From: Acinetobacter lwoffii
GTDB taxonomy: Bacteria > Pseudomonadota > Gammaproteobacteria > Pseudomonadales > Moraxellaceae
NCBI RefSeq assembly: GCF_015602705.1
Contig: NZ_CP059081.1
Coordinates: forward strand, 2,055,702-2,119,701
Reading direction: 5' to 3'
DNA length: 64,000 nucleotides
Of this stretch, positions 39,221-49,612 are shown piece after piece. How positions within the stretch are numbered: the stretch's first letter is position 1; each line of letters begins with the position of its first letter. The notes under the pieces are model-generated. The model searched no databases. It was given only the letters and a program-made list of their open reading frames with translations, and was not told where the DNA came from. Made by a program: the position numbers and the translations under genes.

Positions 39221-40135
39221 TTAGAAGTAGCCTTCCTGCTTCTTCTTCTCCATCGAGCCTGCTTCATCATGGTCAATCATACGACCTTGACGCTCAGAAC
39301 TGGTTGCCAGCAACATTTCCTGAATAATTTCCGGCAAGGTATTGGCTGTAGATTCCACAGCACCTGTTAATGGATAACAACCCAAAGTACGGAAACGTAC
39401 CGATTTCATTTGTGGAACTTCACCTTCTTTTAAAGGCATACGTTCATCATCAACCATAATAAGTGTGCCACTACGTTCAACCACAGGACGTTCTGCAGCC
39501 AAATAAAGTGGTACTAATGGAATACTTTCCAAATAGATGTATTGCCAGATATCCAGCTCAGTCCAGTTGGATAATGGGAATACACGAATACTTTCGCCCT
39601 TGTTCACTTTACCGTTGTAAAGATTCCAAAGTTCTGGACGCTGGTTTTTCGGATCCCAACGATGTTTCGAATCACGGAATGAATAAACACGTTCTTTCGC
39701 ACGTGATTTTTCTTCATCACGGCGCGCACCACCAAAAGCAGCATCAAAACCGTATTTATCCAGAGCCTGTTTTAAGCCCTGAGTTTTCATGATGTCGGTA
39801 TATTTAGAACTACCGTGGTCGAATGGGTTAATACCTGCCTCAACCCCTTCTTTATTCTGATGCACGATCAAATCGAAACCATGGGTTTTCGCCATGTTGT
39901 CCCGGAAAGTGATCATGTCTTTAAACTTCCAGCCTGTATCGACATGTAATAATGGAAATGGAAGTTTTGCTGGGTAGAACGCTTTTAGCGCAAGATGCAG
40001 CATGACCGCTGAATCTTTACCAATCGAATACAGCATGACCGGATTTTCAAACTCGGCAGCAACTTCGCGGATGATATGAATACTCTCAGCTTCAAGCTGT
40101 TTGAGATGAGTAAGTCTTTCCTCATTTAACGACAT
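39221..40135 (-). CDS. cysD: Sulfate adenylyltransferase subunit 2
   Basis: Catalytic ATP-sulfurylase subunit of sulfate assimilation. 304 residues from ATG 40135. The PP-loop-type site is [20 protein letters not shown] (about 37-56), with [12 protein letters not shown] near 70, [20 protein letters not shown] near 138 and the C-terminal [20 protein letters not shown] end, typical for CysD. First gene of cysDN. The 320-bp region upstream should carry its promoter and any CysB site. Confidence 0.97.
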   Translation of the reverse strand: MSLNEERLTHLKQLEAESIHIIREVAAEFENPVMLYSIGKDSAVMLHLALKAFYPAKLPFPLLHVDTGWKFKDMITFRDNMAKTHGFDLIVHQNKEGVEAGINPFDHGSSKYTDIMKTQGLKQALDKYGFDAAFGGARRDEEKSRAKERVYSFRDSKHRWDPKNQRPELWNLYNGKVNKGESIRVFPLSNWTELDIWQYIYLESIPLVPLYLAAERPVVERSGTLIMVDDERMPLKEGEVPQMKSVRFRTLGCYPLTGAVESTANTLPEIIQEMLLATSSERQGRMIDHDEAGSMEKKKQEGYF

Positions 40136-40458
40136 GGACAACACCAGCTTAGAAAAACGTGTACTTATGACACTTTTGAAAATTTATATTCATTATAGTG
40201 ATTTACTTATCCTATCCATTGCTTGTTTTATGATATTGATATATCAAAAGCTCATATAAAAATTCATCAATAATGAATATCAGTTTTTATGAATCAATGA
40301 TTTGCACAATTCAAGCGAGGATATTGTGTGGTAGAGGTATATATTAACCTGTCGCTAAACCAATAAAATCCTAGGAAAATAATCTAAAGTAGTGGTTCTC
40401 AAATAGTTAAAAAATTACTAGAGTAAGACCCAATTCTCCCTATTGATATACTTCGTTT
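40136..40458. promoter_or_regulatory. Divergent spacer upstream of cysD
   Basis: AT-rich, no gene. It contains the dyad TTCATCAATAATGAA (40263-40277) and further ATTCAT/ATGAAT copies around it, which could be regulator sites for the cys operon. I cannot match them to a defined CysB consensus. Confidence 0.35.
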
Positions 40459-41001
40459 ATGCCCTATAGCGCTTTTGGTCTTGCCACTGTAAAAACCCGT
40501 CTGGAACAGGCCCAGCTTGCTGGTTATATTTATCAGCATCAGCAACATATTCTAGTCTTGCAAGAACCTTTCAGTGATGATGGCAAGCCTTTAAATATCT
40601 ATCTGCAACACGAGCTGACCGCGGATCAAATCGGATTACAGTTTGGTCTGCGTTTGCAAGAAGGTCATTGGGAATTTCTAATCGGCGTTACTTATAGTAA
40701 CCAGAACGCAGCTTACGAAATTGGTGCTGGCAACCTCAAAGGTGATCAAAAAGCCTTTAACTTATTATATGCCTTTTATAATTATCCTAAAGCGTTCTAT
40801 CTAGTGGCATTACCTTTGACAACCAACAGTCAGATTTTGGAGCAAACCTTGCAAAAGCAGCTTTTCAAGCAGCCTGATCTCGACTTCCTGAATACTGCAG
40901 TCAAGGTCAATCCTATGGGCGAACAAGTCAAATGGATGCAACACTATATTCTGCAACAGACTCTAGATATGAAAGTCCGGATTCAGACTGCCCTACTTTA
41001 A
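40459..41001 (+). CDS. Conserved-type protein of unknown function
   Basis: A 180-residue protein starting MPYSAFGLATVKTRLEQAQLAGY. It has no signal peptide, no membrane helix and no recognisable motif. The middle is beta-rich (YIYQHQQHILVLQEPFSDD and LQFGLRLQEGHWEFLIGVTY), followed by an aromatic stretch (FNLLYAFYNYPKAFYLVALP) and a helical C-terminus. A cytoplasmic globular protein is likely. The downstream IS5-type element may have separated it from former neighbours. Confidence 0.65.
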   Translation: MPYSAFGLATVKTRLEQAQLAGYIYQHQQHILVLQEPFSDDGKPLNIYLQHELTADQIGLQFGLRLQEGHWEFLIGVTYSNQNAAYEIGAGNLKGDQKAFNLLYAFYNYPKAFYLVALPLTTNSQILEQTLQKQLFKQPDLDFLNTAVKVNPMGEQVKWMQHYILQQTLDMKVRIQTALL

Positions 41002-41152
41002 ACTTGAACAGAAAAATTTGGAGATACTCAGGTCGATGTATCTCTATATCTTTCTCAGGCAAGCATACACAGAATGCCATGCTATTCAGAATTCCTATTG
41101 CCGCTATGACATCACTTGCTCAAACATCCATTTAACTTATAGTTTATTATTA

Positions 41153-42010
41153 GGGTCTGTTGACATTTACTGTTCATAATTAACCCTATAAAGGTAGCCA
41201 TAAAAATATACAGGCTAAAGCAACAGAACTTTGATAATTTCTTTTGAGCTTGTCATATCGAGTAGCCATTCCTCTAAATTGCTTTAATTTACAAAACATA
41301 TTTTCAACCAAATGCCTGATTTTATATAAACACCAGTCCATATGGTCATTGTTCGATTGGCTATTTGTTTTCTTTGGTATATTCGCTTTAGTCCCTGTTT
41401 TCCTGATCTGTTCACGCAGTGGTTCTGAATCATAGCCTTTATCTGCACATACCACTTTTGTCTCTTTTAAATCTAATGTTGATATTAAATCAGGTGCAAC
41501 TTTAACATCATGTGTGGTTCCATCGGTAATCATGAAATCAATAGGATTGCCATGTGCATCAACAATCAAATGTATTTTTGAGGAGTTTCCTCCTACACTT
41601 TTAGAAATAGATTGATTCGCTATACCGGCAGAATGTTGATGAGCACGTACATGAGAGCCATCAATAAAAATCCACTCCATATCGGGGCATGAGGCTAGTA
41701 ATTTGAATAATCTAATTAACTTACCGCTGCTTGACCAACGATTAAAACGTTTGAAAATAGAGTTTGAATGACCAAAACAAGAAGGAATATCTCGCCACGG
41801 ACAGCCTGTTCTAATTCTATAGAGAATAGCTTCAATAAAATTGCGTAAATTTGAGTTGTGGTGAATGGATAAATTACGCAGAATAACTTTCAACTTTTGC
41901 CAGTGTTGATCTGTCAGCATGGTACGAGGCATAGCGAATAGTAAAATTGGGTTTGGCGATTTGATTTTACTACTTCGCTATTTTTTTAAACTAAAAGTGT
42001 CAACACACCC
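41153..42010 (-). mobile_element. IS5/IS427-like insertion sequence (858 bp)
   Basis: Imperfect terminal inverted repeats GGGTCTGTTGACATTT and the inverse of AAGTGTCAACACACCC. TA dinucleotides flank both ends, consistent with a short TA target duplication as in the IS427 group. It encodes one transposase in a single frame on the minus strand. Confidence 0.85.
41186..41932 (-). CDS. IS5-family transposase
   Basis: A 248-residue single-frame transposase. The N-terminal DUF4096-like part (LTDQHWQKLKVIL, RTGCPWRDIPSCFG) precedes the DDE core: Asp in WIFIDGSHVRAHQHSAG near 94, VDAHGNPIDFMITDG, Asp in VVCADKGYDSEPLRE near 163, and Glu in YKIRHLVENMFCKLKQFRG near 214, the DDE with Y-x-x-R..E spacing. 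Many IS427 elements need a programmed frameshift between two frames; this one does not. It looks intact. Confidence 0.9.
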   Translation of the reverse strand: MPRTMLTDQHWQKLKVILRNLSIHHNSNLRNFIEAILYRIRTGCPWRDIPSCFGHSNSIFKRFNRWSSSGKLIRLFKLLASCPDMEWIFIDGSHVRAHQHSAGIANQSISKSVGGNSSKIHLIVDAHGNPIDFMITDGTTHDVKVAPDLISTLDLKETKVVCADKGYDSEPLREQIRKTGTKANIPKKTNSQSNNDHMDWCLYKIRHLVENMFCKLKQFRGMATRYDKLKRNYQSSVALACIFLWLPL

Positions 42011-42173
42011 TAGTTTTAATAGTTTAATAATTATTAAATAATCAATATATTCAATCCTTGTTTATAAGTTTTTTTGTTATTTTTTACATACAAAATCAAC
42101 AATTACTGTTATCGTTATATCAATAAAAACTTTCAGATACTTTTCCTAAAAACATAATTATAGAGATAAAAAA

Positions 42174-42809
42174 ATGTGGGAACTGTTTACGCATCCATCC
42201 AATATCGTATTTAGTATTAGCCTGAGCCTAATGCTGATGTTTGCAGCACTAGAATGTATTCTATTGCTGCTTGGCGGTGGCTCTCAGCATATCTTTGAAC
42301 AGTTTTTACCTGAAGATCCCCTGCAACCAGAAATAAGCCCGGATCAGTCTCCGGGTGTTTTCAGCAAAGTATTTGACTGGTTATATCTGGGGCGTCTGCC
42401 TTTATTTATCTGGCTAATCATTTTTCTGACCAGTTATGGGTTAAGCGGTTTATTGATTCAGGGCATATTTGAGCGCCTGACCAGCCAGCTGTTTAATGTT
42501 TGGCTGATTTCTCCGGCCTGCCTGTTTCTGTGTATGCCTGTGGTGCGCTTTCTTGCCATGGCCGCCAGTAAGCTCCTGCCCCAAGACGAAACCTCTGCGA
42601 TTCATAGTGATGAACTCATCGGACGTACCGCGACCATTATTCTCGGAGATGCCAAAGTGAATTCTCCGGCGCAGGCCAAAGTCCGTGATCAACATGGTCA
42701 GACCCACTATGTACTGGTTGAACCAGAAAACAATCAAATTTTAAATCAAGGTCAGAATGTAGTTCTAACCCACAAAACCAAGAACGGCTTTCAAGCCATT
42801 GCACTTTAA
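42174..42809 (+). CDS. yqiJ: YqiJ-like OB-fold membrane protein
   Basis: A 211-residue inner-membrane protein with about three hydrophobic helices (near 12-35, 78-100 and 105-130), then a soluble OB-fold-like domain (HSDELIGRTATIILGDAKVN, AKVRDQHGQTHYVLVEPENN). It belongs to the NfeD-like/YqiJ group that partners with flotillins in membrane microdomains. yqiK follows after 37 bp, so the pair is one operon. Note the IS5 element only 160 bp upstream. Confidence 0.85.
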   Translation: MWELFTHPSNIVFSISLSLMLMFAALECILLLLGGGSQHIFEQFLPEDPLQPEISPDQSPGVFSKVFDWLYLGRLPLFIWLIIFLTSYGLSGLLIQGIFERLTSQLFNVWLISPACLFLCMPVVRFLAMAASKLLPQDETSAIHSDELIGRTATIILGDAKVNSPAQAKVRDQHGQTHYVLVEPENNQILNQGQNVVLTHKTKNGFQAIAL

Positions 42810-42846
42810 TTTTATTTAGCTAGCACTCAATTGAGACTTTATAACA

Positions 42847-44553
42847 ATGTTAACATTTGATTTATATAATATTTTAATTATTGCGGGAATTATTTTTGTG
42901 GCATTGGTGACCTTCGGTCTCATCATTGCACGCTTATACCGTCGTTCAAGCAAAGAAATTTCCTTTGTGCGTACCGGTTGGGGTGGTGAAAAAGTGATTT
43001 TAGGTGGGGGCGCAATCGTGCTTCCTGTTTTGCATGAAATCATTCCAGTAAATATGAATACCCTACGCCTTGAAGTCCGTCGCGCAGATGATCAGGCACT
43101 GATTACCCGTGACCGGATGCGGGTCGATGTCATGGCCGAATTCTATGTACGGGTCAAGCCTACCGCAGATTCAATTGCCACCGCAGCACAAACCCTTGGT
43201 CAAAAAACTATGTCACCGAATGAACTGAAAAATCTGGTGGAAGGCAAATTTGTTGATTCACTGCGCGCAGTGGCAGCAGAAATGGCCATGGAAGAACTAC
43301 ATGAAAAACGCGTTGATTTCGTGCAAAAAGTACAGCAAGTCGTTTCGGAAGATTTACATAAAAATGGTCTGGAGCTTGAAACTGTTTCCCTAACCGGACT
43401 GGATCAGACCGGATTTAAATACTTCAATCCGCAAAATGCCTTTGATGCTGAAGGCCTGACCAAGCTCACTGAAACCATTGAGGATCGCCGTCGCAAACGT
43501 AACCATATCGAACAGGATACCGATCTGGCGATCAAAACCAAAAATCTGGAAGCTGAACAGGCGCGCCTGCAAATTATTCGTGAAGAAGAATATGCCAAAC
43601 TGCAGCAAGAGCGTGAAATTGCCATTCGCCGTGCTGAACAGCTGGCTGAAATTGCCGCTCAGGAAGCCGGCAAAAAACGTGAAGCAGAAGAAGCACAAAT
43701 TGCCGCTGAACGAGAAGTCGAACTCAAGCGTATTTTGGCCGCCCGTGATGTCGAAAATGAAAATATTCAAAAGGCCCAGCTGATTCAAAAAGCACAGGTC
43801 GAACAAAAGAAAACCATTGAACTGGCTGAACAGGATCGCGCCATTGCCATTGCGGAAAAATCACGTGCTGAATCTGAAGCCAAGGCCCAAGCCGATCAGG
43901 CGCGTGCACAAGCGGTAAAAGCGGAAGAAGAAGTCATCACCGTACGTCAAATCCAGCAGGCAGAGCGTCAAAAGGCAGTTGAGCTGGTCGCAGCCAAAGA
44001 ACACGCTGAAAAAGATGCGATTGCAATTACAGTTGCTGCTGAAGCCGGCAAACAGGCGGCAGCAGATGATGCAGAAGCAGTGCGGATTGCGGCTGAGGCC
44101 GAAGCAGAAAAAGTCCGCTTTAAAGCCAAGGGTGAAGCGGATGCAAAAATTCTACTGGCTCAGGCAATGGAGAAACAGTATCAGGTGGATGCTGAAGGTA
44201 CACGTGCGGTCAATGAAGCCAATAACGTCCTGTCACCTGAACAAGTCGAAATGCAGATTCGTCTGGCCATGCTGAAATACTTGCCTGAAATTATCCGGGA
44301 AAGTGTCAAGCCAATGGAAAATATTGATGATATCAAGATTCTCCAGGTAAATGGCCTACATGGCGGTCATGCCGGTGCCTGTCAGGCAGATTCCCATCAT
44401 GAAGGTAGCAATGTTGCCCTATCAGATCAGGTAGTGAATAGCGCCCTACGTTATCGTAGCCAAGCACCGCTTATTGACAGTCTGATGAGTGAGCTTGGTA
44501 TTCAGGGTGGAGATATCAACGGCATGACCCAGAGCCTCAAAGCTAAAACTTAA
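42847..44553 (+). CDS. yqiK: Flotillin-family protein YqiK
   Basis: A 568-residue SPFH/flotillin. An N-terminal membrane helix (IIAGIIFVALVTFGLIIARL) is followed by the SPFH domain (FVRTGWGGEKVILGGGAIVL, then RMRVDVMAEFYVRV). A very long Glu/Ala/Lys/Arg coiled-coil region at about 215-450 follows, and a C-terminal flotillin segment (SPEQVEMQIRLAMLKYLPEII). It assembles large membrane-microdomain scaffolds with YqiJ and supports envelope homeostasis. A terminator follows. Confidence 0.9.
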   Translation: MLTFDLYNILIIAGIIFVALVTFGLIIARLYRRSSKEISFVRTGWGGEKVILGGGAIVLPVLHEIIPVNMNTLRLEVRRADDQALITRDRMRVDVMAEFYVRVKPTADSIATAAQTLGQKTMSPNELKNLVEGKFVDSLRAVAAEMAMEELHEKRVDFVQKVQQVVSEDLHKNGLELETVSLTGLDQTGFKYFNPQNAFDAEGLTKLTETIEDRRRKRNHIEQDTDLAIKTKNLEAEQARLQIIREEEYAKLQQEREIAIRRAEQLAEIAAQEAGKKREAEEAQIAAEREVELKRILAARDVENENIQKAQLIQKAQVEQKKTIELAEQDRAIAIAEKSRAESEAKAQADQARAQAVKAEEEVITVRQIQQAERQKAVELVAAKEHAEKDAIAITVAAEAGKQAAADDAEAVRIAAEAEAEKVRFKAKGEADAKILLAQAMEKQYQVDAEGTRAVNEANNVLSPEQVEMQIRLAMLKYLPEIIRESVKPMENIDDIKILQVNGLHGGHAGACQADSHHEGSNVALSDQVVNSALRYRSQAPLIDSLMSELGIQGGDINGMTQSLKAKT

Positions 44554-44569
44554 AAATAGAGTGAGATAT

Positions 44570-44598
44570 AAAAAAGCTCCCAGATGGGAGCTTTTTTA
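44570..44598 (+). terminator. Bidirectional terminator between yqiJK and sucD
   Basis: The stem AAAGCTCCCA..TGGGAGCTTT with flanking A and T runs, serving converging transcripts. Confidence 0.88.
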
Positions 44599-44618
44599 TT
44601 GAAGGTCTAATGTGAATA

Positions 44619-45509
44619 TCAAACTAAACCTTTATCTTTTAACACTTGTAGCATGGTTGAACCGAGTTCGGCAGGACTGCGCGTATAGGCCATACCCGCA
44701 CGCTCAAAGGCAGCAAACTTTTCTTCTGCTGTGCCCTTACCACCTGAAATAATCGCACCTGCGTGACCCATACGTTTGCCTTTAGGTGCAGTTACACCCG
44801 CAATATAACCAACAACTGGCTTGGTCACATTCGATTGAATATATTCAGCTGCTTCTTCTTCCGCCGTACCACCAATCTCACCAATCATGATGATGGCTTC
44901 AGTCTGCGGATCTTCCTGGAACAATTTCAAGCAGTCAATCTGGTTCATGCCTGGAATCGGGTCACCACCAATCCCGATACAGGTCGACTGACCCAAACCC
45001 AGTTTCGTGGTTTGCGCCACAGCCTCATAAGTCAGTGTGCCTGAACGCGAAATGATCCCGATTTTACCCGGTTGATGAATATGCCCCGGCATGATCCCGA
45101 TTTTACATTCACCCGGCGTAATAATACCCGGACAGTTTGGCCCGATCAGACGTGTGCCATTGCCATTGGTTTCCAGATAACGCTTGGCTTTAAGCATGTC
45201 GATGGTCGGTACACCTTCAGTAATTACCACAATTAACTCAATGCCAGAATCAACCGCCTCGACAATAGAATCCAGTACAAAGGGTGCCGGAACATAAATC
45301 ACCGAAGCATCTGCACCTGTTTCTTTCACCGCTTCACGCATGGTATTAAATACAGGCAGTTCCAGATGAGTTTGACCACCTTTACCCGGGGTTACACCAC
45401 CCACGACTTTAGTGCCGTAGGCCAGAGCCTGTTCAGAATGGAATGTACCGTTTTTGCCTGTAAAGCCCTGTACCAATACTTTAGTGTCTTTATTAACTAA
45501 TACGCTCAT
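44619..45509 (-). CDS. sucD: Succinyl-CoA ligase, alpha subunit
   Basis: Alpha subunit of the ligase that makes succinate and ATP/GTP from succinyl-CoA; it carries the phospho-His. 296 residues. The CoA-binding N-terminus is [19 protein letters not shown] (12-30), the anion site contains [20 protein letters not shown], and the active His is in [14 protein letters not shown] near 246. Last gene of the suc cluster, 12 bp after sucC, with AAGGAG upstream of its ATG. Confidence 0.97.
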   Translation of the reverse strand: MSVLVNKDTKVLVQGFTGKNGTFHSEQALAYGTKVVGGVTPGKGGQTHLELPVFNTMREAVKETGADASVIYVPAPFVLDSIVEAVDSGIELIVVITEGVPTIDMLKAKRYLETNGNGTRLIGPNCPGIITPGECKIGIMPGHIHQPGKIGIISRSGTLTYEAVAQTTKLGLGQSTCIGIGGDPIPGMNQIDCLKLFQEDPQTEAIIMIGEIGGTAEEEAAEYIQSNVTKPVVGYIAGVTAPKGKRMGHAGAIISGGKGTAEEKFAAFERAGMAYTRSPAELGSTMLQVLKDKGLV

Positions 45510-45521
45510 GCTAGATACTCC

Positions 45522-46688
45522 TTAAGCTTTTACAGCAGCAACGATTTTTTCTGCAGCATCAGCAAGACCGTGTGCAGAAATCAATTTCAAACCTGATTCA
45601 TCCAGTAATTTTGCACCCAGTTCCGCATTGTTGCCTTCGAGGCGAACAACCACAGGAACTGTCACATTTACTTCCTGAACCGCTGCAATAATTGCTTCAG
45701 CAATCATGTCACAACGTACAATTCCACCAAAAATATTAATCAATACACCCTGGACAGAGTGATCTGCCAAGATAATTTTAAAGGCTTCAATCACACGCTC
45801 CTTGGTCGCACCACCACCCACATCCAGGAAGTTGGCTGGTTGACCGCCATACAGCTTAATAATATCCATGGTTGCCATGGCAAGACCGGCACCATTGACC
45901 ATACAACCAATGTTACCCTCAAGTGCCACATAGTTTAGATCAAACTCAGAGGCTTTTAACTCACGTTCATTTTCTTGAGACTTATCACGCAAAGCAGCCA
46001 CTTCAGGCAAACGGTACAGTGCATTCGAATCAATTCCGATTTTGGCATCGACACACAGAATGTCGCCGTTTTCACGCACAGACAGCGGATTGATTTCGAA
46101 AAGTGCAAAATCATTGTCTACAAATGCCTGATAGGCAGCCGTCATGACTTTAACAAATTGATTGATTTGTCCATCTTTGAGTTTAAGTGCAAAAGCAACT
46201 TCACGCGCCTGAAATGGCATTAGACCAACTAAAGGATCAACCTCAACTTTAATAATTTTTTCAGGGGTTTCTTCGGCCACTTTCTCAATTTCAACACCGC
46301 CTTCAGTCGATGCCATAAAAGTGATGCGGCGAGTCGAGCGATCCACCACAGCGCCCAAGTACAGCTCGCGCTCAACCGGATAAACATCCTCAGAAACTAA
46401 AATGCTATTGACCGGCTGACCATTGGCATCAGTCTGATAAGTCACCAAGCGTGAACCAATAATCTGGTTGGCATATTCAGCAGCCTCAGTAGCCGATTTC
46501 ACTACTTTTACCCCACCAGCCTTACCTCGGCCACCCGCATGCACCTGTGCTTTCAATACTGCAAACTTTCCACCCAACTGCTCGAAAGCATGCACCGTTT
46601 CATCGGCATTGGTGGCAAGTATCCCTTCCTGTACAGGCATACCATATTTTTTTAATAGCGCTTTTGCTTGATACTCATGTAAATTCAT
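45522..46688 (-). CDS. sucC: Succinyl-CoA ligase, beta subunit
   Basis: ATP-grasp beta subunit, 388 residues, normal for the family. The N-terminus [19 protein letters not shown] and the nucleotide region [18 protein letters not shown] near 45 are typical. The Mg/phosphate site and C-terminal domain include [20 protein letters not shown] near 197 and [16 protein letters not shown] near 321. sucD follows after 12 bp. There is a 170-bp gap with a terminator between it and lpd, so sucCD may also have its own promoter. Confidence 0.97.
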   Translation of the reverse strand: MNLHEYQAKALLKKYGMPVQEGILATNADETVHAFEQLGGKFAVLKAQVHAGGRGKAGGVKVVKSATEAAEYANQIIGSRLVTYQTDANGQPVNSILVSEDVYPVERELYLGAVVDRSTRRITFMASTEGGVEIEKVAEETPEKIIKVEVDPLVGLMPFQAREVAFALKLKDGQINQFVKVMTAAYQAFVDNDFALFEINPLSVRENGDILCVDAKIGIDSNALYRLPEVAALRDKSQENERELKASEFDLNYVALEGNIGCMVNGAGLAMATMDIIKLYGGQPANFLDVGGGATKERVIEAFKIILADHSVQGVLINIFGGIVRCDMIAEAIIAAVQEVNVTVPVVVRLEGNNAELGAKLLDESGLKLISAHGLADAAEKIVAAVKA

Positions 46689-46824
46689 TGAATAACCTTT
46701 TATTACTTCTTTGCCTTGTTATAACCCACTAGCACCCAGACGTCCGTCAAAGCAGTACCAGCATTTCTTAAAATCGTTATCTTTATTTTTAGATGATTGT
46801 TCCAATAAAAACAACCATGAAATG

Positions 46825-46853
46825 TAAAAAGAGCGACCTAAGTCGCTCTTTTT
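46825..46853 (-). terminator. Terminator after lpd
   Basis: The stem AGAGCGAC/GTCGCTCT with a CTAA loop and A/T runs. On the minus strand it lies 6 bases after the lpd stop and ends the sucAB-lpd transcript before sucC. Confidence 0.85.
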
Positions 46854-46858
46854 TCGAA

Positions 46859-48301
<1,443 letters not shown>

Positions 48302-48302
48302 C

Positions 48303-48375
48303 TAATCCCCCTTATTAATCCCCCTTTTCCAAAGGGGGATCTTCCCCTCTTTTTAAAGAGGGGTTAGGGGAGATT
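48303..48375. repeat. Two-hairpin palindromic repeat, copy C (between sucB and lpd)
   Basis: Plus-strand right end TTAGGGGAGATT matches the ends of copies A and B. The hairpins are CCCCCTTTTCCAAAGGGGG and CCCCTCTTTTTAAAGAGGGG; a further AATCCCCCTT unit lies at the left end. It fills the sucB-lpd spacer, 13 bases from the sucB stop. It appears shorter than A and B and may be a partial or rearranged copy. Confidence 0.75.
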
Positions 48376-48388
48376 TTTAATGAATAAA

Positions 48389-49594
48389 TTACAGATCAAG
48401 GATCAGACGCGCTGGCTCTTCTAACAATTCTTTGATTGTTACAAGGAAACCGACTGCTTCTTTACCATCGATTAAACGGTGGTCATAAGACAGTGCAAGG
48501 TACATCATTGGCAAGATTTCTACTTGACCATTCACCGCCATCGGACGTTCCTGGATTTTATGCATACCCAGAATCGCAGTTTGTGGCGTGTTCAAGATCG
48601 GAGTAGATAACAATGAACCGAAAGTACCACCATTGGTAATTGTGAATGTACCGCCAGTCATGTCTTCGATGCCCAGTTTACCATCACGCGCCTTAGCTGC
48701 GTAAGCACGAATACCGTTTTCAACTTCAGCATAGTTCATGCGGTCTGTATCACGAAGTACAGGAACCACTAGACCACGTTCAGATGAAACTGCAACACCG
48801 ATGTCGTAGTAACCGTGATAAACAATATCATCACCGTCGATTGATGCATTCACTGCTGGATAGCGTTTGAGTGCTTCAGTTGCGGCTTTAACAAAGAATG
48901 ACATGAAGCCAAGACGTGCACCATGACGCTTTTCAAATGCATCTTTGTATTGCGCACGCATTTCCATGATTGGTTTCATGTTGACTTCGTTGAACGTGGT
49001 CAACATTGCAGTTTCTTGAGTCGCTGCAAGTAAACGTTCAGCAACACGCTTACGAAGACGTGTCATTGGAACACGTTTTTCGATACGCTCGCCCACTGCA
49101 ACACTTAACGGTTGTGCTGCTGGTTTCGCTTGGTGATTTGCCACATCTTCTTTGGTGATGCGACCGCCACGGCCTGTACCAGCAACATCAGCTGCTGCAA
49201 CACCAGATTCAGTCAATGCTTTACGCACTGCTGGAGCCTGGTCTTGTACTTGCTGACGTTCAACGATTGGTGAATTACCTGCTTCAGTATTTGCCGCAGC
49301 TTGTTCAACTTTCTCTTCAGACTGAACTGCTTGAGTTTGAGCCGCGCCAGAAACAGCACCCTCTTCAAACTGCGCAATAACTTCAGCTGAAAGAACAGTA
49401 TCGCCTTCACCTTTAATAATAGATGCAAGTGTACCGTCTGCAGGAGCAACAACTTCTAAAACAACTTTATCAGTCTCAATATCGCAGATCACTTCATCAC
49501 GTGATACAGCTTCACCTGGTTGTTTGTGCCAAGTTGCGATCGTACCGTCCGCAACTGACTCTGGGAATACCGGTGCTTTAATTTCGGTTGCCAT
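48389..49594 (-). CDS. sucB: Dihydrolipoyl succinyltransferase (E2 of 2-oxoglutarate dehydrogenase)
   Basis: A 401-residue E2 core. The lipoyl domain has its lysine in [15 protein letters not shown] (about 37-51), an Ala/Gln/Glu linker follows, then the peripheral-subunit-binding domain ([20 protein letters not shown]). The catalytic domain ends with the active His/Asp motif [17 protein letters not shown] near 371-388 (His-x3-Asp-Gly). The start at 49594 has AGGAG upstream. The gap to sucA is 18 bp, so the two are co-translated from one mRNA. Confidence 0.97.
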   Translation of the reverse strand: MATEIKAPVFPESVADGTIATWHKQPGEAVSRDEVICDIETDKVVLEVVAPADGTLASIIKGEGDTVLSAEVIAQFEEGAVSGAAQTQAVQSEEKVEQAAANTEAGNSPIVERQQVQDQAPAVRKALTESGVAAADVAGTGRGGRITKEDVANHQAKPAAQPLSVAVGERIEKRVPMTRLRKRVAERLLAATQETAMLTTFNEVNMKPIMEMRAQYKDAFEKRHGARLGFMSFFVKAATEALKRYPAVNASIDGDDIVYHGYYDIGVAVSSERGLVVPVLRDTDRMNYAEVENGIRAYAAKARDGKLGIEDMTGGTFTITNGGTFGSLLSTPILNTPQTAILGMHKIQERPMAVNGQVEILPMMYLALSYDHRLIDGKEAVGFLVTIKELLEEPARLILDL

Positions 49595-49612
49595 TACTTA
49601 GAATCTCCTGGA

